From JAVVSK01 sp036654235 (GTDB lineage Bacteria > Bacillota > Clostridia > Christensenellales > CAG-138): 64,000 nt of DNA. This document shows, piece after piece, positions 25,928 through 35,500 of the stretch (its first letter is position 1; each line of letters opens with the position of its first letter). The DNA lies in NCBI GenBank assembly GCA_036654235.1, contig JAVVSK010000001.1, positions 1 to 64,000 on the forward strand, read 5' to 3'. A model generated the notes under the pieces. The model saw nothing but the letters and a program-made list of their open reading frames with translations. It searched no databases and had not been told where the DNA came from. A program made the translations under genes and the position numbers.

Positions 25928-26260
25928 TTGATGGAGGAAATCAGAAAAAACAATTTTCTCGTTCTTGCCTATTCCATTTATTACAGCAATCTTCCCAAAA
26001 TCATGCGCGATTTTTTGATGGCGCACAGCGCTGATTTTGTAGGGAAAACGGTATTCCTCCTCGCCACGATGAGGCTGTTCAGCGGCGATGGCACCGGCTG
26101 CGCCGCAAGGGTATTGCAAAAATGCGGTGTAGAAATTGTGGGCGGGATGCATCTGAAAATGCCCGACTGCATCGGCGACGAAAAAGCACTGAAAAAATCG
26201 CTTGAAGCAAAGAAGGAAAGATACTTATCCGCCAAAATAATGTTCTGCAGGTCTGCCTAA
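25928..26260 (+). pseudogene. Flavodoxin-like (EFR1-type) fragment
   Basis: About 110 codons. The readable blocks 'VLAYSIYYSNLPKIMRDFL' and 'GVEIVGGMHLKMPDCIGDE' match the middle of the flavodoxin domain found in EFR1-type flavodoxin-ferredoxin proteins of gut Clostridia. The N-terminal FMN-binding T-x-T-G-N loop and the C-terminal ferredoxin cysteines are both missing, and the tail becomes unrelated after 'KKSLEAKKER'. A remnant only. Confidence 0.6.
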
Positions 26261-26330
26261 TATATTGACATTATTCAGACATTAGAATATAATTAAAAAG
26301 AATAAATCAAGGATACGAAGGATACGTCTG

Positions 26331-26513
26331 TGTATTTATAAGGAAGCCTGCACCAATGATGCCTGTAAAGAAAACCCTATGCGGAAATATAAAAAAGCTT
26401 TGAAACTTTCCGATAGAACATATATTTGTGCTGAAGGTGGAAATGTAATCGACAGAGATTATCAAGCAAGTGTAAATTTAAAGCAATACGGAATCAATCA
26501 GCTATCAGCATAA
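26331..26513 (+). pseudogene. IS200/IS605 TnpB (OrfB), C-terminal remnant
   Basis: The last ~45 codons read 'LSDRTYICAEGGNVIDRDYQ' then 'ASVNLKQYG', the zinc-finger/RuvC-III end of TnpB. There the D in 'DRDYQAS' corresponds to the last catalytic aspartate, and the expected second CxxC of the finger is degraded (one C left). No TnpA and no element ends seen. The next ~145 bases, to 26660, hold nothing recognised. Confidence 0.65.
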
Positions 26514-26660
26514 ACGATATGATTGATATGTACGCATGCGTTAGTGCAGAATTTACGTCTTTGGAGAGTACATGAACTTGTTAGTAGATTTGAGAAATCA
26601 TTTCGAACGCATACTCGTTGAAAAATGAATGAAACATAAAAGTTATAACTTTTTTATAAG

Positions 26661-27256
26661 TTTTCAGTAACGGCTACCAATGCTTACAACGAGCTTTACG
26701 GCATCGACCGGATGCTTAAGGCGCTCAACCTTAGCAAGGATGCAAGCTGCAAAACACTGCTGCATAGGATGAAAGAGGACATTGACTTGTTTCTTGGGGC
26801 GGCACCCCAATTCGACGACATCACAATGCTGAGTCTTGAACTGATGCCCCGGAAAGGCTCCGCTATGAAAAAGTTGAAGCTTTTTCCCACTCTAGAAGTT
26901 ATTGACGAAGTGGTCGCCTTTTGTGGAACAGGAGTTGGAAACAGCGGGCATTTCGATGAAAAGAATTATACAGATGAACATTGCGGTGGATGAAATATTT
27001 TCAAACCTTGCTCGGCATTCAAACACCACCGACGCTACCGTAGGCGTGATTGTGGAAGACGGGCGTATCACTGCGTTTTGCCGACAACGGACATCCCTAT
27101 GACCCAACGGAGAAGCCGAATCCGGGCATCGCCCTTCCCGCCGATGAGCGGGATATTGGCGGGCTTGGAATTTTTATGGTGAAGAAATCCATGGACACCG
27201 TTGAATATGAGTATCATGATGACTTCAATATTTTGACATTGACAAAGAGCAGTTAG
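26661..27256 (+). pseudogene. SpoIIE-type phosphatase C-terminus joined to RsbW-like anti-sigma kinase, frameshifted
   Basis: Two decayed partner-switch pieces. Codons from ~26661 to ~26860 read the end of a SpoIIE/PP2C phosphatase ('TNAYNELYGIDRML', 'QFDDITMLSLEL', the D-D-I-T metal motif). In the same frame an RsbW/HATPase_c_2 protein starts near 26865. It breaks at ~26920 (one extra T), continues in the next frame ('MNIAVDEIFSNLARHS', the N-box), then shifts again at ~27070 to 'RFADNGHPYDP' (G1 box) and 'GGLGIFMVKKSMD' (G2 box), ending at 27256. The first 300+ residues of the phosphatase are gone. The shared frame suggests a read-through or an original fusion. It stands next to the ABC transporter whose ATPase carries a related domain. 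Confidence 0.75.
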
Positions 27257-27398
27257 CTTTTTAGGAGGATTGATTACAAAACGAACCATTTTACTTTTGT
27301 TGCGCGCATCGGTGCGTTCACCGTGCGCTTTTACCGGCTGATCACCGAATTTAAGCGTACAAAATAAACAGCCCATAAAAAATAAGGAGAGTTTTACT

Positions 27399-28280
27399 AT
27401 GAAAACGAAAAAAACAGTGACCATGATTCTGACCGTATTGACCCTTTGCCTCGTGCTTACCGCTTGCACCAGCACGAACAATAACCCTGCCTCGGCCAGT
27501 CCATCACAATCGGAAACCAAGCTTCTTGCCGGCGTACTGGAGCAAAACAGTTTGGAAACCTCCGCCCGAAAGCAGTGGACAGAGGTTAAGGGTAACAGTA
27601 CCTTGAGCGAGAAAGTCAAATACACTTCCTTCTCTACATTGAACGCTATGCTGATGGAGTTGAATGCCGGGCGAGTGAATTATTTGCAACTTCCAAGCAG
27701 TGTCGCCAACTATCTGGCTGCCACGGACAACAAGCTCATCGTAGTTGAGCCAAAGCCAGTCAGACTGCATTACCATATGGCGGGCCGCGCGGAGGATACC
27801 GCGCTGTGTGAAGAAATGAACAGCGCCATCGACAAACTGAAAGCCAATGGTACACTGGATCAGTTGGTTGCCGACTATATCACCAACGCCAAAGGTGCGC
27901 CCACCGCCAATAAGCTGGCACACAAAGAGGGCGGAGAAACTCATATCGTCGCCGTCACCGGCGATTTGCCGCCGCTGGACTATGTTTCCGCCGACGGCAC
28001 ACCCGCGGGTTTCAATGTGGCGCTGCTCAATGCCGTCTCTGAGTTAACCGGCTGTAATTTTGAAATTGTGCAGTTGGAAGCCTCTGCCCGACTTTCCGCA
28101 CTTGCGAGCGGGAAAGTCGACATGATTTTCTGGATCGGCTGTTGGAGCAACGACGATTATGAACCAAGCGAGGATGGCGTTTGCCTGACCACACCGTATT
28201 TTGAGGAAGACATCTGCTTCGTAGGGTACTCAAAGGAGATTATGGAAAAAGTTGCGTTGCTTTTTCAAAACAAAAAATAA
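27399..28280 (+). CDS. Amino-acid-type solute-binding lipoprotein with permuted lobe order
   Basis: 293 residues. Lipoprotein signal with lipobox 'VLTAC' (Cys ~23), preceded by AAGGAGAG. It belongs to the SBP family 3 (amino-acid/opine) by its pieces, but they come in reverse. Residues ~45-165 look like the second lobe, ending in the family-typical 'LKANGTLDQLVADYI'. Residues ~180-290 look like the first lobe ('DLPPLDYVSADGTPAGFNV', 'ASGKVDMIFWIG', 'TTPYFEED'). It ends without the hinge back to lobe 2. The same order recurs at 31549 and 32528. It is probably the binding protein of the permease and ATPase at 29759-31536. It may be truncated, but the ends are clean. Confidence 0.7.
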   Translation: MKTKKTVTMILTVLTLCLVLTACTSTNNNPASASPSQSETKLLAGVLEQNSLETSARKQWTEVKGNSTLSEKVKYTSFSTLNAMLMELNAGRVNYLQLPSSVANYLAATDNKLIVVEPKPVRLHYHMAGRAEDTALCEEMNSAIDKLKANGTLDQLVADYITNAKGAPTANKLAHKEGGETHIVAVTGDLPPLDYVSADGTPAGFNVALLNAVSELTGCNFEIVQLEASARLSALASGKVDMIFWIGCWSNDDYEPSEDGVCLTTPYFEEDICFVGYSKEIMEKVALLFQNKK

Positions 28281-28329
28281 GCCCCATGATGCGGGTTTGC
28301 TAAGACAGATAAGGAGAAGATAGATCACT

Positions 28330-29192
28330 ATGAAAAATGCTAACCCTGATTGTGGTCACCATGATACTTTGCGCTACTCTATCTGCCTTCCAGAATCGTT
28401 TGTTAGGGCGTACCTCCGCGGCGGAAGAAACATTTTCCATCGAGAAAGCCGTTGAGGTAATACGGCGGCATACCTGCTGAAGCACTGCAAGACCGTCACT
28501 TACGCCCAACTAAACTATGACAACGGTGACACGATACATAGAATTTTTTACACAGATGACAAGGGAAATCTATCTTCCACGGGGGATAGCTCCGGCTATG
28601 CCGACTACCAGACTGACTATCTGGATTTTCACCACCCCCGAGCAGGGCGAGGTCGTCTATACCATTTCTGCTGCAAAGGATATCTATGTCAGCGATTATT
28701 TGTTTGCTGTTCCCGGCGGAACGTTTACCGTCCGGGTCACCGACGGGAACGGCAATCTGGTCTGTACAGCCCAAGCGAGTATTGCCGGGACTACGCATTG
28801 GGCTGTCGGATTTTGGAACGATTACCACCGAGGACAAAATGGTGACCACCTCAGTTTTTGCGTATGATGACTTCCGCGCACTGACTATTGACTTTACGAT
28901 CTACCGACCAGATGGCTCGGAAATCAAAATAGCCTCCGGCGCGCTGTTTTACGACCGGGAAGCGCAATATACAGACGTGATAAAAAGCTATCCGGAGGTC
29001 GAAAAAGTCACTGTTTCCGTTCGGATGCCCGATGGAAGTACCCGCACAGCGGGAATTCCCAAGGGAGAAGTCTTTACATGGGACTTCGACAATGCCTATG
29101 CCCTTTACGCGGATAAGGACGGCAAAATGCTACTGGGCGAAAAATCGCAGCCGATACAGACGGATTTGACGCTGTACTGTCTGCCAAAATAA
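28330..29192 (+). pseudogene. Decayed secreted protein of unknown family
   Basis: An N-terminal hydrophobic start (frame from ATG 28336) is broken by a stop near 28480. The continuation (28510-28870) and the last part (28830-29192) lie in different frames. Restored, it reads as a beta-rich extracytoplasmic protein ('AAKDIYVSDYLFAVPGGTF', 'SVFAYDDFRALTIDFTIYRP', ending 'QTDLTLYCLPK'). No domain recognised. It lies between the permuted binding protein and the permease. Confidence 0.55.
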
Positions 29193-29202
29193 AAGCGAAA
29201 AG

Positions 29203-29735
29203 AGGCTGGTGCTTGCGGTAGTCATGACCTTTACATCGGTCGGCTGTTCGGGGCAGTAGACAACCCGGAAAACGACGGATAAACCAGATGGGGAGACTTC
29301 AACGCAGGGCTATCTCTCCATGTTGTATTTTGAACTGGCGCAACGTGCGTCCTTCCGTGCTACCTTGCCCTACACTTTTCTTTCTATAGAAAAATATAAT
29401 CGGCAGAGCATCCCTCTCTTTCCGAGATACAGCTTGCGTTGGCCGAGGGAAAATTGACCGGATCTATCTGCCCTATGATACCGCGGGCTATGCGCAGAGT
29501 CAAAATCCGAATTTGACGGTGGCGGTGGATGCATGTCTGACGGCACTTGTCGGCAAAAAAAATGATCCGGTGTTCTGGATGATGCTAGATGACTCTGGCG
29601 ACAATTCGGATGTGGACGGCGTATGAATCACGAAGCCATACCATAAATCCTACGGCGCTGCCATCACTCAGGACTATCTATATGATGATATTCTAAAAAT
29701 CTTTGGACTTCTTAAAAACTGGCGCATAAAAAGTC
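29203..29735 (+). pseudogene. Solute-binding lipoprotein, decayed
   Basis: A degraded lipoprotein signal ('VMTFTSVGC') and later a second-lobe block ('LAEGKIDRIYLPYDTAGYAQ', then 'NPNLTVAVDAC') can be read in different frames with several stops. The second-lobe pattern equals that of the 27399 protein. It ends just before the permease gene, where the solute-binding partner of that transporter would be expected. Confidence 0.55.
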
Positions 29736-29758
29736 CTATTCAGAAAGCAGGTGATTTC

Positions 29759-30445
29759 ATGTCTCTGGGCGATATTTTCTATAAAACGCTAATTGAAGGC
29801 GGGTCTTGGTTGACCATTCTTAAAGGTCTTTGGGTTACGGTGGAAATTACGCTCCTGTCCATGGTGCTGGGGACATTGTTGGCGGCGCTGGTGTGCGCTT
29901 TGCGCCTACGAAAAGGGCGTTTTCCACGCACTGTGGCAAGCGTTTATATCGCAGTGCTGCGCGGCAGTCCGGTACTACTTTTGCTGATGATTATGTACTA
30001 TGTTGTTTTTGCCAAAAGTACGCTTTCCGCACCGCTCATCGCGGTGGCGGCCTACACGCTGAACTTCTCCGCCCACGCGGCGGAGGTTATGCGCGCGGCT
30101 CTCTCCGCCACCGACAAAATGCAGACCGAGGCGGCGCGGACGCTTGGCTTTTCAAAATGGCAGGCTTTCCGCCTGATTACGCTGCCCCAGGCGGCGAAAA
30201 TCGCCAAGCCCGTCTACCAGTCCACCATAGTAAACCTGATTCAGTGGACAAGTGTGGTGGGATATGTCACCATCACCGACCTCACCCGAGTAATAAATAA
30301 CATCAGTTCCCGCACGATGCAACCTCTTTTTATGTTGCTGGTGGGTATCGCACTCTATCTAGGACTGGCCTACCTTTGCTATGGCGTATTCGCGTGGCTG
30401 GATCGGCGTGAGGAAAACAGAGTGGCAAGGAGGCAGGCGCAATGA
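29759..30445 (+). CDS. Polar amino-acid ABC transporter permease
   Basis: 228 residues with about five membrane helices. It is a HisM/GlnP-type permease: 'IAVLRGSPVLLLLMIMYYVV' near the N-terminus and the ATPase-contact EAA loop 'EAARTLGFSKWQAFRLITLP' (~residues 120-140). Its stop overlaps the start of the ATPase gene (ATGA), the usual coupling. Base composition is visibly richer in G+C than the flanking core genes. Confidence 0.9.
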   Translation: MSLGDIFYKTLIEGGSWLTILKGLWVTVEITLLSMVLGTLLAALVCALRLRKGRFPRTVASVYIAVLRGSPVLLLLMIMYYVVFAKSTLSAPLIAVAAYTLNFSAHAAEVMRAALSATDKMQTEAARTLGFSKWQAFRLITLPQAAKIAKPVYQSTIVNLIQWTSVVGYVTITDLTRVINNISSRTMQPLFMLLVGIALYLGLAYLCYGVFAWLDRREENRVARRQAQ

Positions 30446-31536
30446 GTATGCTTCGCGTGGAAAATCTAAGCAAGGCCTTCGGCAGTCTCCAAGTACTGCG
30501 AAACGTTAGTCTCACGGTGGAGCAGGGAGAGCGCATTGCGCTCATTGGTCGCTCCGGCTGCGGCAAGAGCGTGTTTCTGCGCTCGCTTGAGCTTTTGGAA
30601 CAACCGGACACCGGACGCATTTTTATCGGTGAGAATGAAATTACTGCCAAAGGTGCCAATGTAGATGCAATCCGCAGCCGTATGGGCATGGTATATCAGG
30701 GCTTTCATCTGTTTGAGCACATGGATGTGTTGGAAAACATCACTCTCGCACCCATCCGTTTGCGGAGGATGTCTCCACAGGCGGCAGAAGGAAAGGCCAT
30801 GGAACTTTTGCGCATGGTGGGTCTGGAAAGCAAGCGCCATGCAATGCCGGAGGTTCTTTCCGGCGGACAGAAGCAGCGCATTGCTATCTGCCGATGCCTT
30901 GCCATGGAACCGCAGATTATGCTGTTCGATGAACCCACCAGCGCGTTAGACCCCACAATGGTGGGTGAGGTGCTGGCTACTATCCGAATGCTTGCTAAGC
31001 GGGATATGACCATGCTCATTGTCACCCACGAAATGACCTTTGCTCGTGAGGTTGCTACTCGGGTGCTCTACTTTGACGAGTACGGTATCTATGAGGAGGG
31101 CGCGCCGGAGGAATTGTTTGACCATCCCCAAAAGCCGAAGACACAGGCGTTCATCCGCAAGCTAAAATTCTTTGACCAGCACATCGACCGCCGGGACTTT
31201 GACCTCATGCAGCTCCACGGCGGCATCCGGAATTTTGCTGAGCGGTACGGGCTGGAATCTAAATACGCAAACCGACTTCAGCTTTGCACCGAGGAACTGG
31301 TCTATGAGTTGCTGAACGGTTGCGGGGCGGAAGTTGACCTGAACGTGGAAATTACATATGGAGAGCTGACCAAGTCGGTGACTCTTAGTTGCGACTGCGC
31401 CGGTGAATCCTTCAACCCCTTCGACACGGCGGGCGACGAGGAGATCCATCTGGGCTTGACCATTCTGAAAAATGTGTCAAAAAATATTGAATGCCAATAT
31501 GAAAACGGGCGCAATCTGGTGAAAATCAAATTATAG
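30442..31536 (+). CDS. Polar amino-acid ABC transporter ATPase fused to an RsbW-like HATPase domain
   Basis: 364 residues. Residues ~1-235 are a complete ABC ATPase of the GlnQ/HisP type: Walker A 'GRSGCGKS', signature 'LSGGQKQR', Walker B 'IMLFDEPTSALD', and switch His in 'IVTHEM'. Residues ~245-364 are extra and resemble HATPase_c_2 anti-sigma kinases: 'LQLCTEELVYELLNGCG' aligns with the N-box, 'GESFNPFD' with the G1 box, and 'IHLGLTILKNVSKNIE' with 'ENGRNLVKIKL' for the G2 end. The G1 aspartate is weakly kept, so it may bind nucleotide poorly. The gene overlaps the permease by four bases. Remnants of a SpoIIE phosphatase and an RsbW protein lie 3.2 kb upstream. Confidence 0.85.
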   Translation: MSMLRVENLSKAFGSLQVLRNVSLTVEQGERIALIGRSGCGKSVFLRSLELLEQPDTGRIFIGENEITAKGANVDAIRSRMGMVYQGFHLFEHMDVLENITLAPIRLRRMSPQAAEGKAMELLRMVGLESKRHAMPEVLSGGQKQRIAICRCLAMEPQIMLFDEPTSALDPTMVGEVLATIRMLAKRDMTMLIVTHEMTFAREVATRVLYFDEYGIYEEGAPEELFDHPQKPKTQAFIRKLKFFDQHIDRRDFDLMQLHGGIRNFAERYGLESKYANRLQLCTEELVYELLNGCGAEVDLNVEITYGELTKSVTLSCDCAGESFNPFDTAGDEEIHLGLTILKNVSKNIECQYENGRNLVKIKL

Positions 31537-31548
31537 GAAGAACAACAT

Positions 31549-32250
31549 ATGACAAAGAGACGAATTGTAGATATTTTGGCGTGTATCATTCTGTGTGCAG
31601 CGCTTGTCGGCTGCGGAAAACAGAATACGCCGGATTTTACCTTCTCCTATCTCCGTAACAGCCGGATTGAGCTTGTGTCGGAACAAGCGGCATGGGATCA
31701 AAGCAAGAAGCTGGACAGTGTGAAGTATCGGACAACGATAACTTTACGGTAAACGGCAAGGAAATTCATTCTACTGATTACGGCAGCGCAAATGAGGCGA
31801 TGATGGTTTTCGACGGTGGGAAGGTGGACTGTGTCTATCTTCCGCTTTGCGTTGCGCAATATCTGTGTGCGGATCGGAATGAACTGCATATCGTGCAGGA
31901 TACTTGGAATTCGCTGTATCAAATGGCGGAGCCTTCCGCGCAGTCGAAACTGCTAATGAGGATTGACCAACAAATTGCTCTATGACAGAGGGACGGTACG
32001 CTGGACAGTCTCGCAAAGACCTATTTAGAGAACCAATCGCCAGGGAAACCGCCCACCACCTCCGCATCCCAACCTGATGAATGGGCGACGGTGAAGGTAG
32101 GGGGTGATCGGTACTCTGCCGCCGCTTGACTATGTCTTGACGGATGGAATGCCCTCAGGCTACAATATGCTGTTACTAGCCGCGATGAGTGAGGCGCTAC
32201 ATATCAACGATGCAATCATTCTGTGCCTACGTAGAAAATTAAAGCCGAAG
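31549..32250 (+). pseudogene. Solute-binding lipoprotein with permuted lobes, frameshifted
   Basis: Opens with a good ribosome site (AGGAAG) and a lipobox ('LVGC', Cys ~22). The first frame stops at 31752 and is continued by the overlapping one ('DYGSANEAMMVFDGGKVDC') to 31985. Then 'DGTLDSLAKTYLEN', with 'TVKVG', 'PPLDYVLTDGMPSGYN' in further frames, gives the first-lobe start. The lobe-2 then lobe-1 order is the same as in the 27399 and 32528 proteins. At least three frameshifts or stops. Confidence 0.65.
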
Positions 32251-32527
32251 TAGATGCTATTTATGAAAAGAAGGTAGATGGTTTTACCGTTTTTTCTGCG
32301 AACGGAAATTGCTTTGACGCTACAGGCACAAAGCTACGCGAAGACACACTGATGTAACTGTTTTTTATAACGCTACCGACGAATAAATAGAGACTATTTT
32401 AGACGAGGTTTTGCCGGACTTGTATCAAAGTGTAATTCTTATAGAAAAGAAACAAACGCTAAAATCGTTTTTTACGGCGGCGCACTGTAAAGCGTAGCAA
32501 ATCCAATCCAAAGAAAGGTGATCCACC
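32251..32527 (+). other. Degenerate intergenic stretch before the large transporter gene
   Basis: Short readable pieces only ('IKAEVDAIYEKKVDGFTVFS', then stops). It may be the end of another decayed protein. No promoter or terminator recognised. AAAGGTG precedes the next ATG. Confidence 0.35.
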
Positions 32528-35500
32528 ATGAGATATCAAATTATACGGACAATCGCGCTTGCACTGACCCTGATTACACTGACGAGCCTTCTGGCAGGCT
32601 GCAATGGAAAGGCAAAGCCGATCGTTACCGAGGCTTCGGATATGAACGATGAGGTCTATATCATCGGCGTACTCTCTGGCGCGATGGCGGTGAACGCGGT
32701 AGAAAGTGCACTATCCAAAGCGAAAATGAAACATTACAACAGCCTATCGGATGCATATCTCGCCGTCCAACAGGGAAAGGTGGATGCCTTTGCATTTGAC
32801 CGATATCTGCTGAACTTTGCCATTGCGAATGGACTCACCGGTGTCAAGGTGCTCCCCGGCGATGTAGGCGCGGTCGGCGATGTGGGAATCGGAATTTCCA
32901 GAAAATCCGACATACCCGATTTGCAGCAGAAAATCAACGACTGCTTGGTACAGCTGGAGACCGACGGGACGTTGGACAACATGTTTCAACGCTGGGTTTT
33001 GAACGCCGACGATACCATGCCGGATGTCCCTAAGCCCGAACAGCCTACCATGACCTTAAAGGTCGGCACATCGGGTCTTACACAACCGTTCAGCTATTAC
33101 AAGGGGAACGAACTGACGGGATATGATTTGGAGTTGACAGCACGCCTTGCGCTTTTTCTAAACGCGAAACTTGAAATCAAGGTTTACAACTACGATGGCC
33201 TTCCCTCAGCGGCGGAAGCCGGAAGTATCGACTGTATTTTGGCGAACCTCAACGCTACGCCGGAGCGCCGGGAGATGATGGACTTTTCCACACCGATCTA
33301 CCAGACAAATACGGCTCTTCTGGTGAAGGATGAGGGCACTACGGCGGAAGCGCCCAATGTACCACTGGAGACAGCGAACTACGGCGTAATGAAAGGCTCC
33401 TCGGGCGAAAGCTATCTGCTTGAGCACTACCCGAAGGCTAAACGAAGCACATTTGCATCCAACGCGGACGCTTTTGCGGCGTTGGCGGCAAATAAGGTGG
33501 ATTATGTTTTGACAGCCTATACAATCTGCAATAACGCAATTGAAACGAACAGCGAATTCGTGATTTACAAAGAAAACATGGCTGATCAGGAGATCGCCAT
33601 GGCAGTAGCTAAGGATAACCCTAAGCTGTTGGAACAGATAAATGGTGTTATTGAGAAATTCCAAAAGGACGGCAGGTTAGATGAAATCCATCATCGCTGG
33701 ACGGATGCGCGGGGAAATTATACGCCGATTGATGTCCCCGTTGCTCAGGGGAAAAATGGCATTCTGCGTTTGGCAACCAGCGGAGAACAGGAACCCTTTG
33801 GTTTTGTGCTGGACGGCAAGCTGCAAGGGCTGGACTGCGAGCTTATTGAACGGGTCGCCTTTGAACTGGACATGACCGTGGAATATCATACAATGTCGTT
33901 TGATAGTCTCATCGCCGCACTTTCCTCCGGTAAGGCGGATGTGATCTGCTCCGCAATGGCGGTCACAGAGGAACGGCTTAAAAGCGTGAATTTTACCATC
34001 CCCTATTTGAATAACCCATTGAGCCTGGTTTGCCGCAAAAGCGATTTGGTGAATATCCTTCCGTCACAGACCGCCGCGGATGTCTCCCGCGTTCCGGTGG
34101 AGATCGCCCGCATTGGCGTGATGGATGCTTCCACCAACGCGCTCTACGCCGAGGAGCACTACCCAAACGCAAAAATTCAGAGCTTTAAAAATTATGTAGA
34201 CAGCACGGTCGCTCTCGACGCGGGTAAGCTGGACTATGCTATGATGGATTATACCAGTGCGTTGCGTTTTATCCGCAGCAACCGTAATTTGGAAATCGTA
34301 GCTGACGCTCTGACTGACGAAAAGCTCTGTTTGGGCATCAGTAAAAGCGAGCCGGAGTTTGCCAAAAAGGTGAGCGCCGTTGTGGATAAATACCTTGCCG
34401 ACGGCACCATGGACGAAATCATCTCACACTGGATTAAGCCCGACGGAAGCGACTATAACGTGCTGGAAACGCCTAGGATGGACGGCGCGCCGAAAATCAA
34501 GGTGGCAATAATCGCCTCCCGTGAGCCGACCACCTTCCTGTTGGATGGAAAATATGCAGGATTGGATATTGAGCTAATCGACCGCGTCCTCTATGAGCTG
34601 GGTTATCAGGCTGAATACATAGACATGGACTTAGCTGCGGTTCTCGCTACTGTGGAAAGCAATAAGGCTGAGATGACCCTCGGTATGTATAGTACCCCGG
34701 AACGGGCGGAAAAGCTCTTGTTTACCGCGCCCTATTTCGCCAATCCTCAGGTTATGTTGGCGCGCAAAACAGGCGAAACGGCAGCGGCGACGCCTGTCTC
34801 TTCCAACACTGCCGGATACGGCATTACCAGCATTTTAGCGCAGGACTATCTTGCGGGGAAATATCCAAGCGCCAAGTTCTTCATGTTCCCCGCCGCGGCA
34901 GATGCTATGTTGGCGCTCCGGAGCGGAAAACTGGACTATGTTATGGCTTCGCGCGCTACCGTCGGTTACATGATGAAACAGGACTATACCCTCAAAATCG
35001 TTGGGAATAGTCTTTTCAATGAGGCATGCTACATCGCCGTCTCCAAACAACAGCCGGACTTACGTGACAAGGTGGACTCCGTGCTTTCCAAGTTCAAGGC
35101 GGACGGCATCCTTAACGAGTTGACTGACCGTTGGACATTGGACGGTTCGGACTATTACCGTAGCAAGGAAATTGAGTCGGCAGAGGGAAGAAACGGTGTT
35201 TTAAAAGTAGCTTTTTCCCCCGATGTGCCGCCGATTTGCTTTGTGCAGGACGGAAAACCTGTCGGGATCAACGTGGAACTGATTGAGCTAATCGCCAAAG
35301 AGCTTGACATGACAGTGGAATTCTCCACCATGGATTTTGATGCGTTGCTCCCGGCTATCCAGTCCGGAAAAGTGGATCTTGCCATCTCGGATATCAATGC
35401 CACGGACGAGCGTCGCAAGCGCGTGGATTTCACACAGAGCTATTTCGACAATCCCCAGGTGTTGGTAAGTCTGAGAGATACCGTGACCGACACGGGCGTA

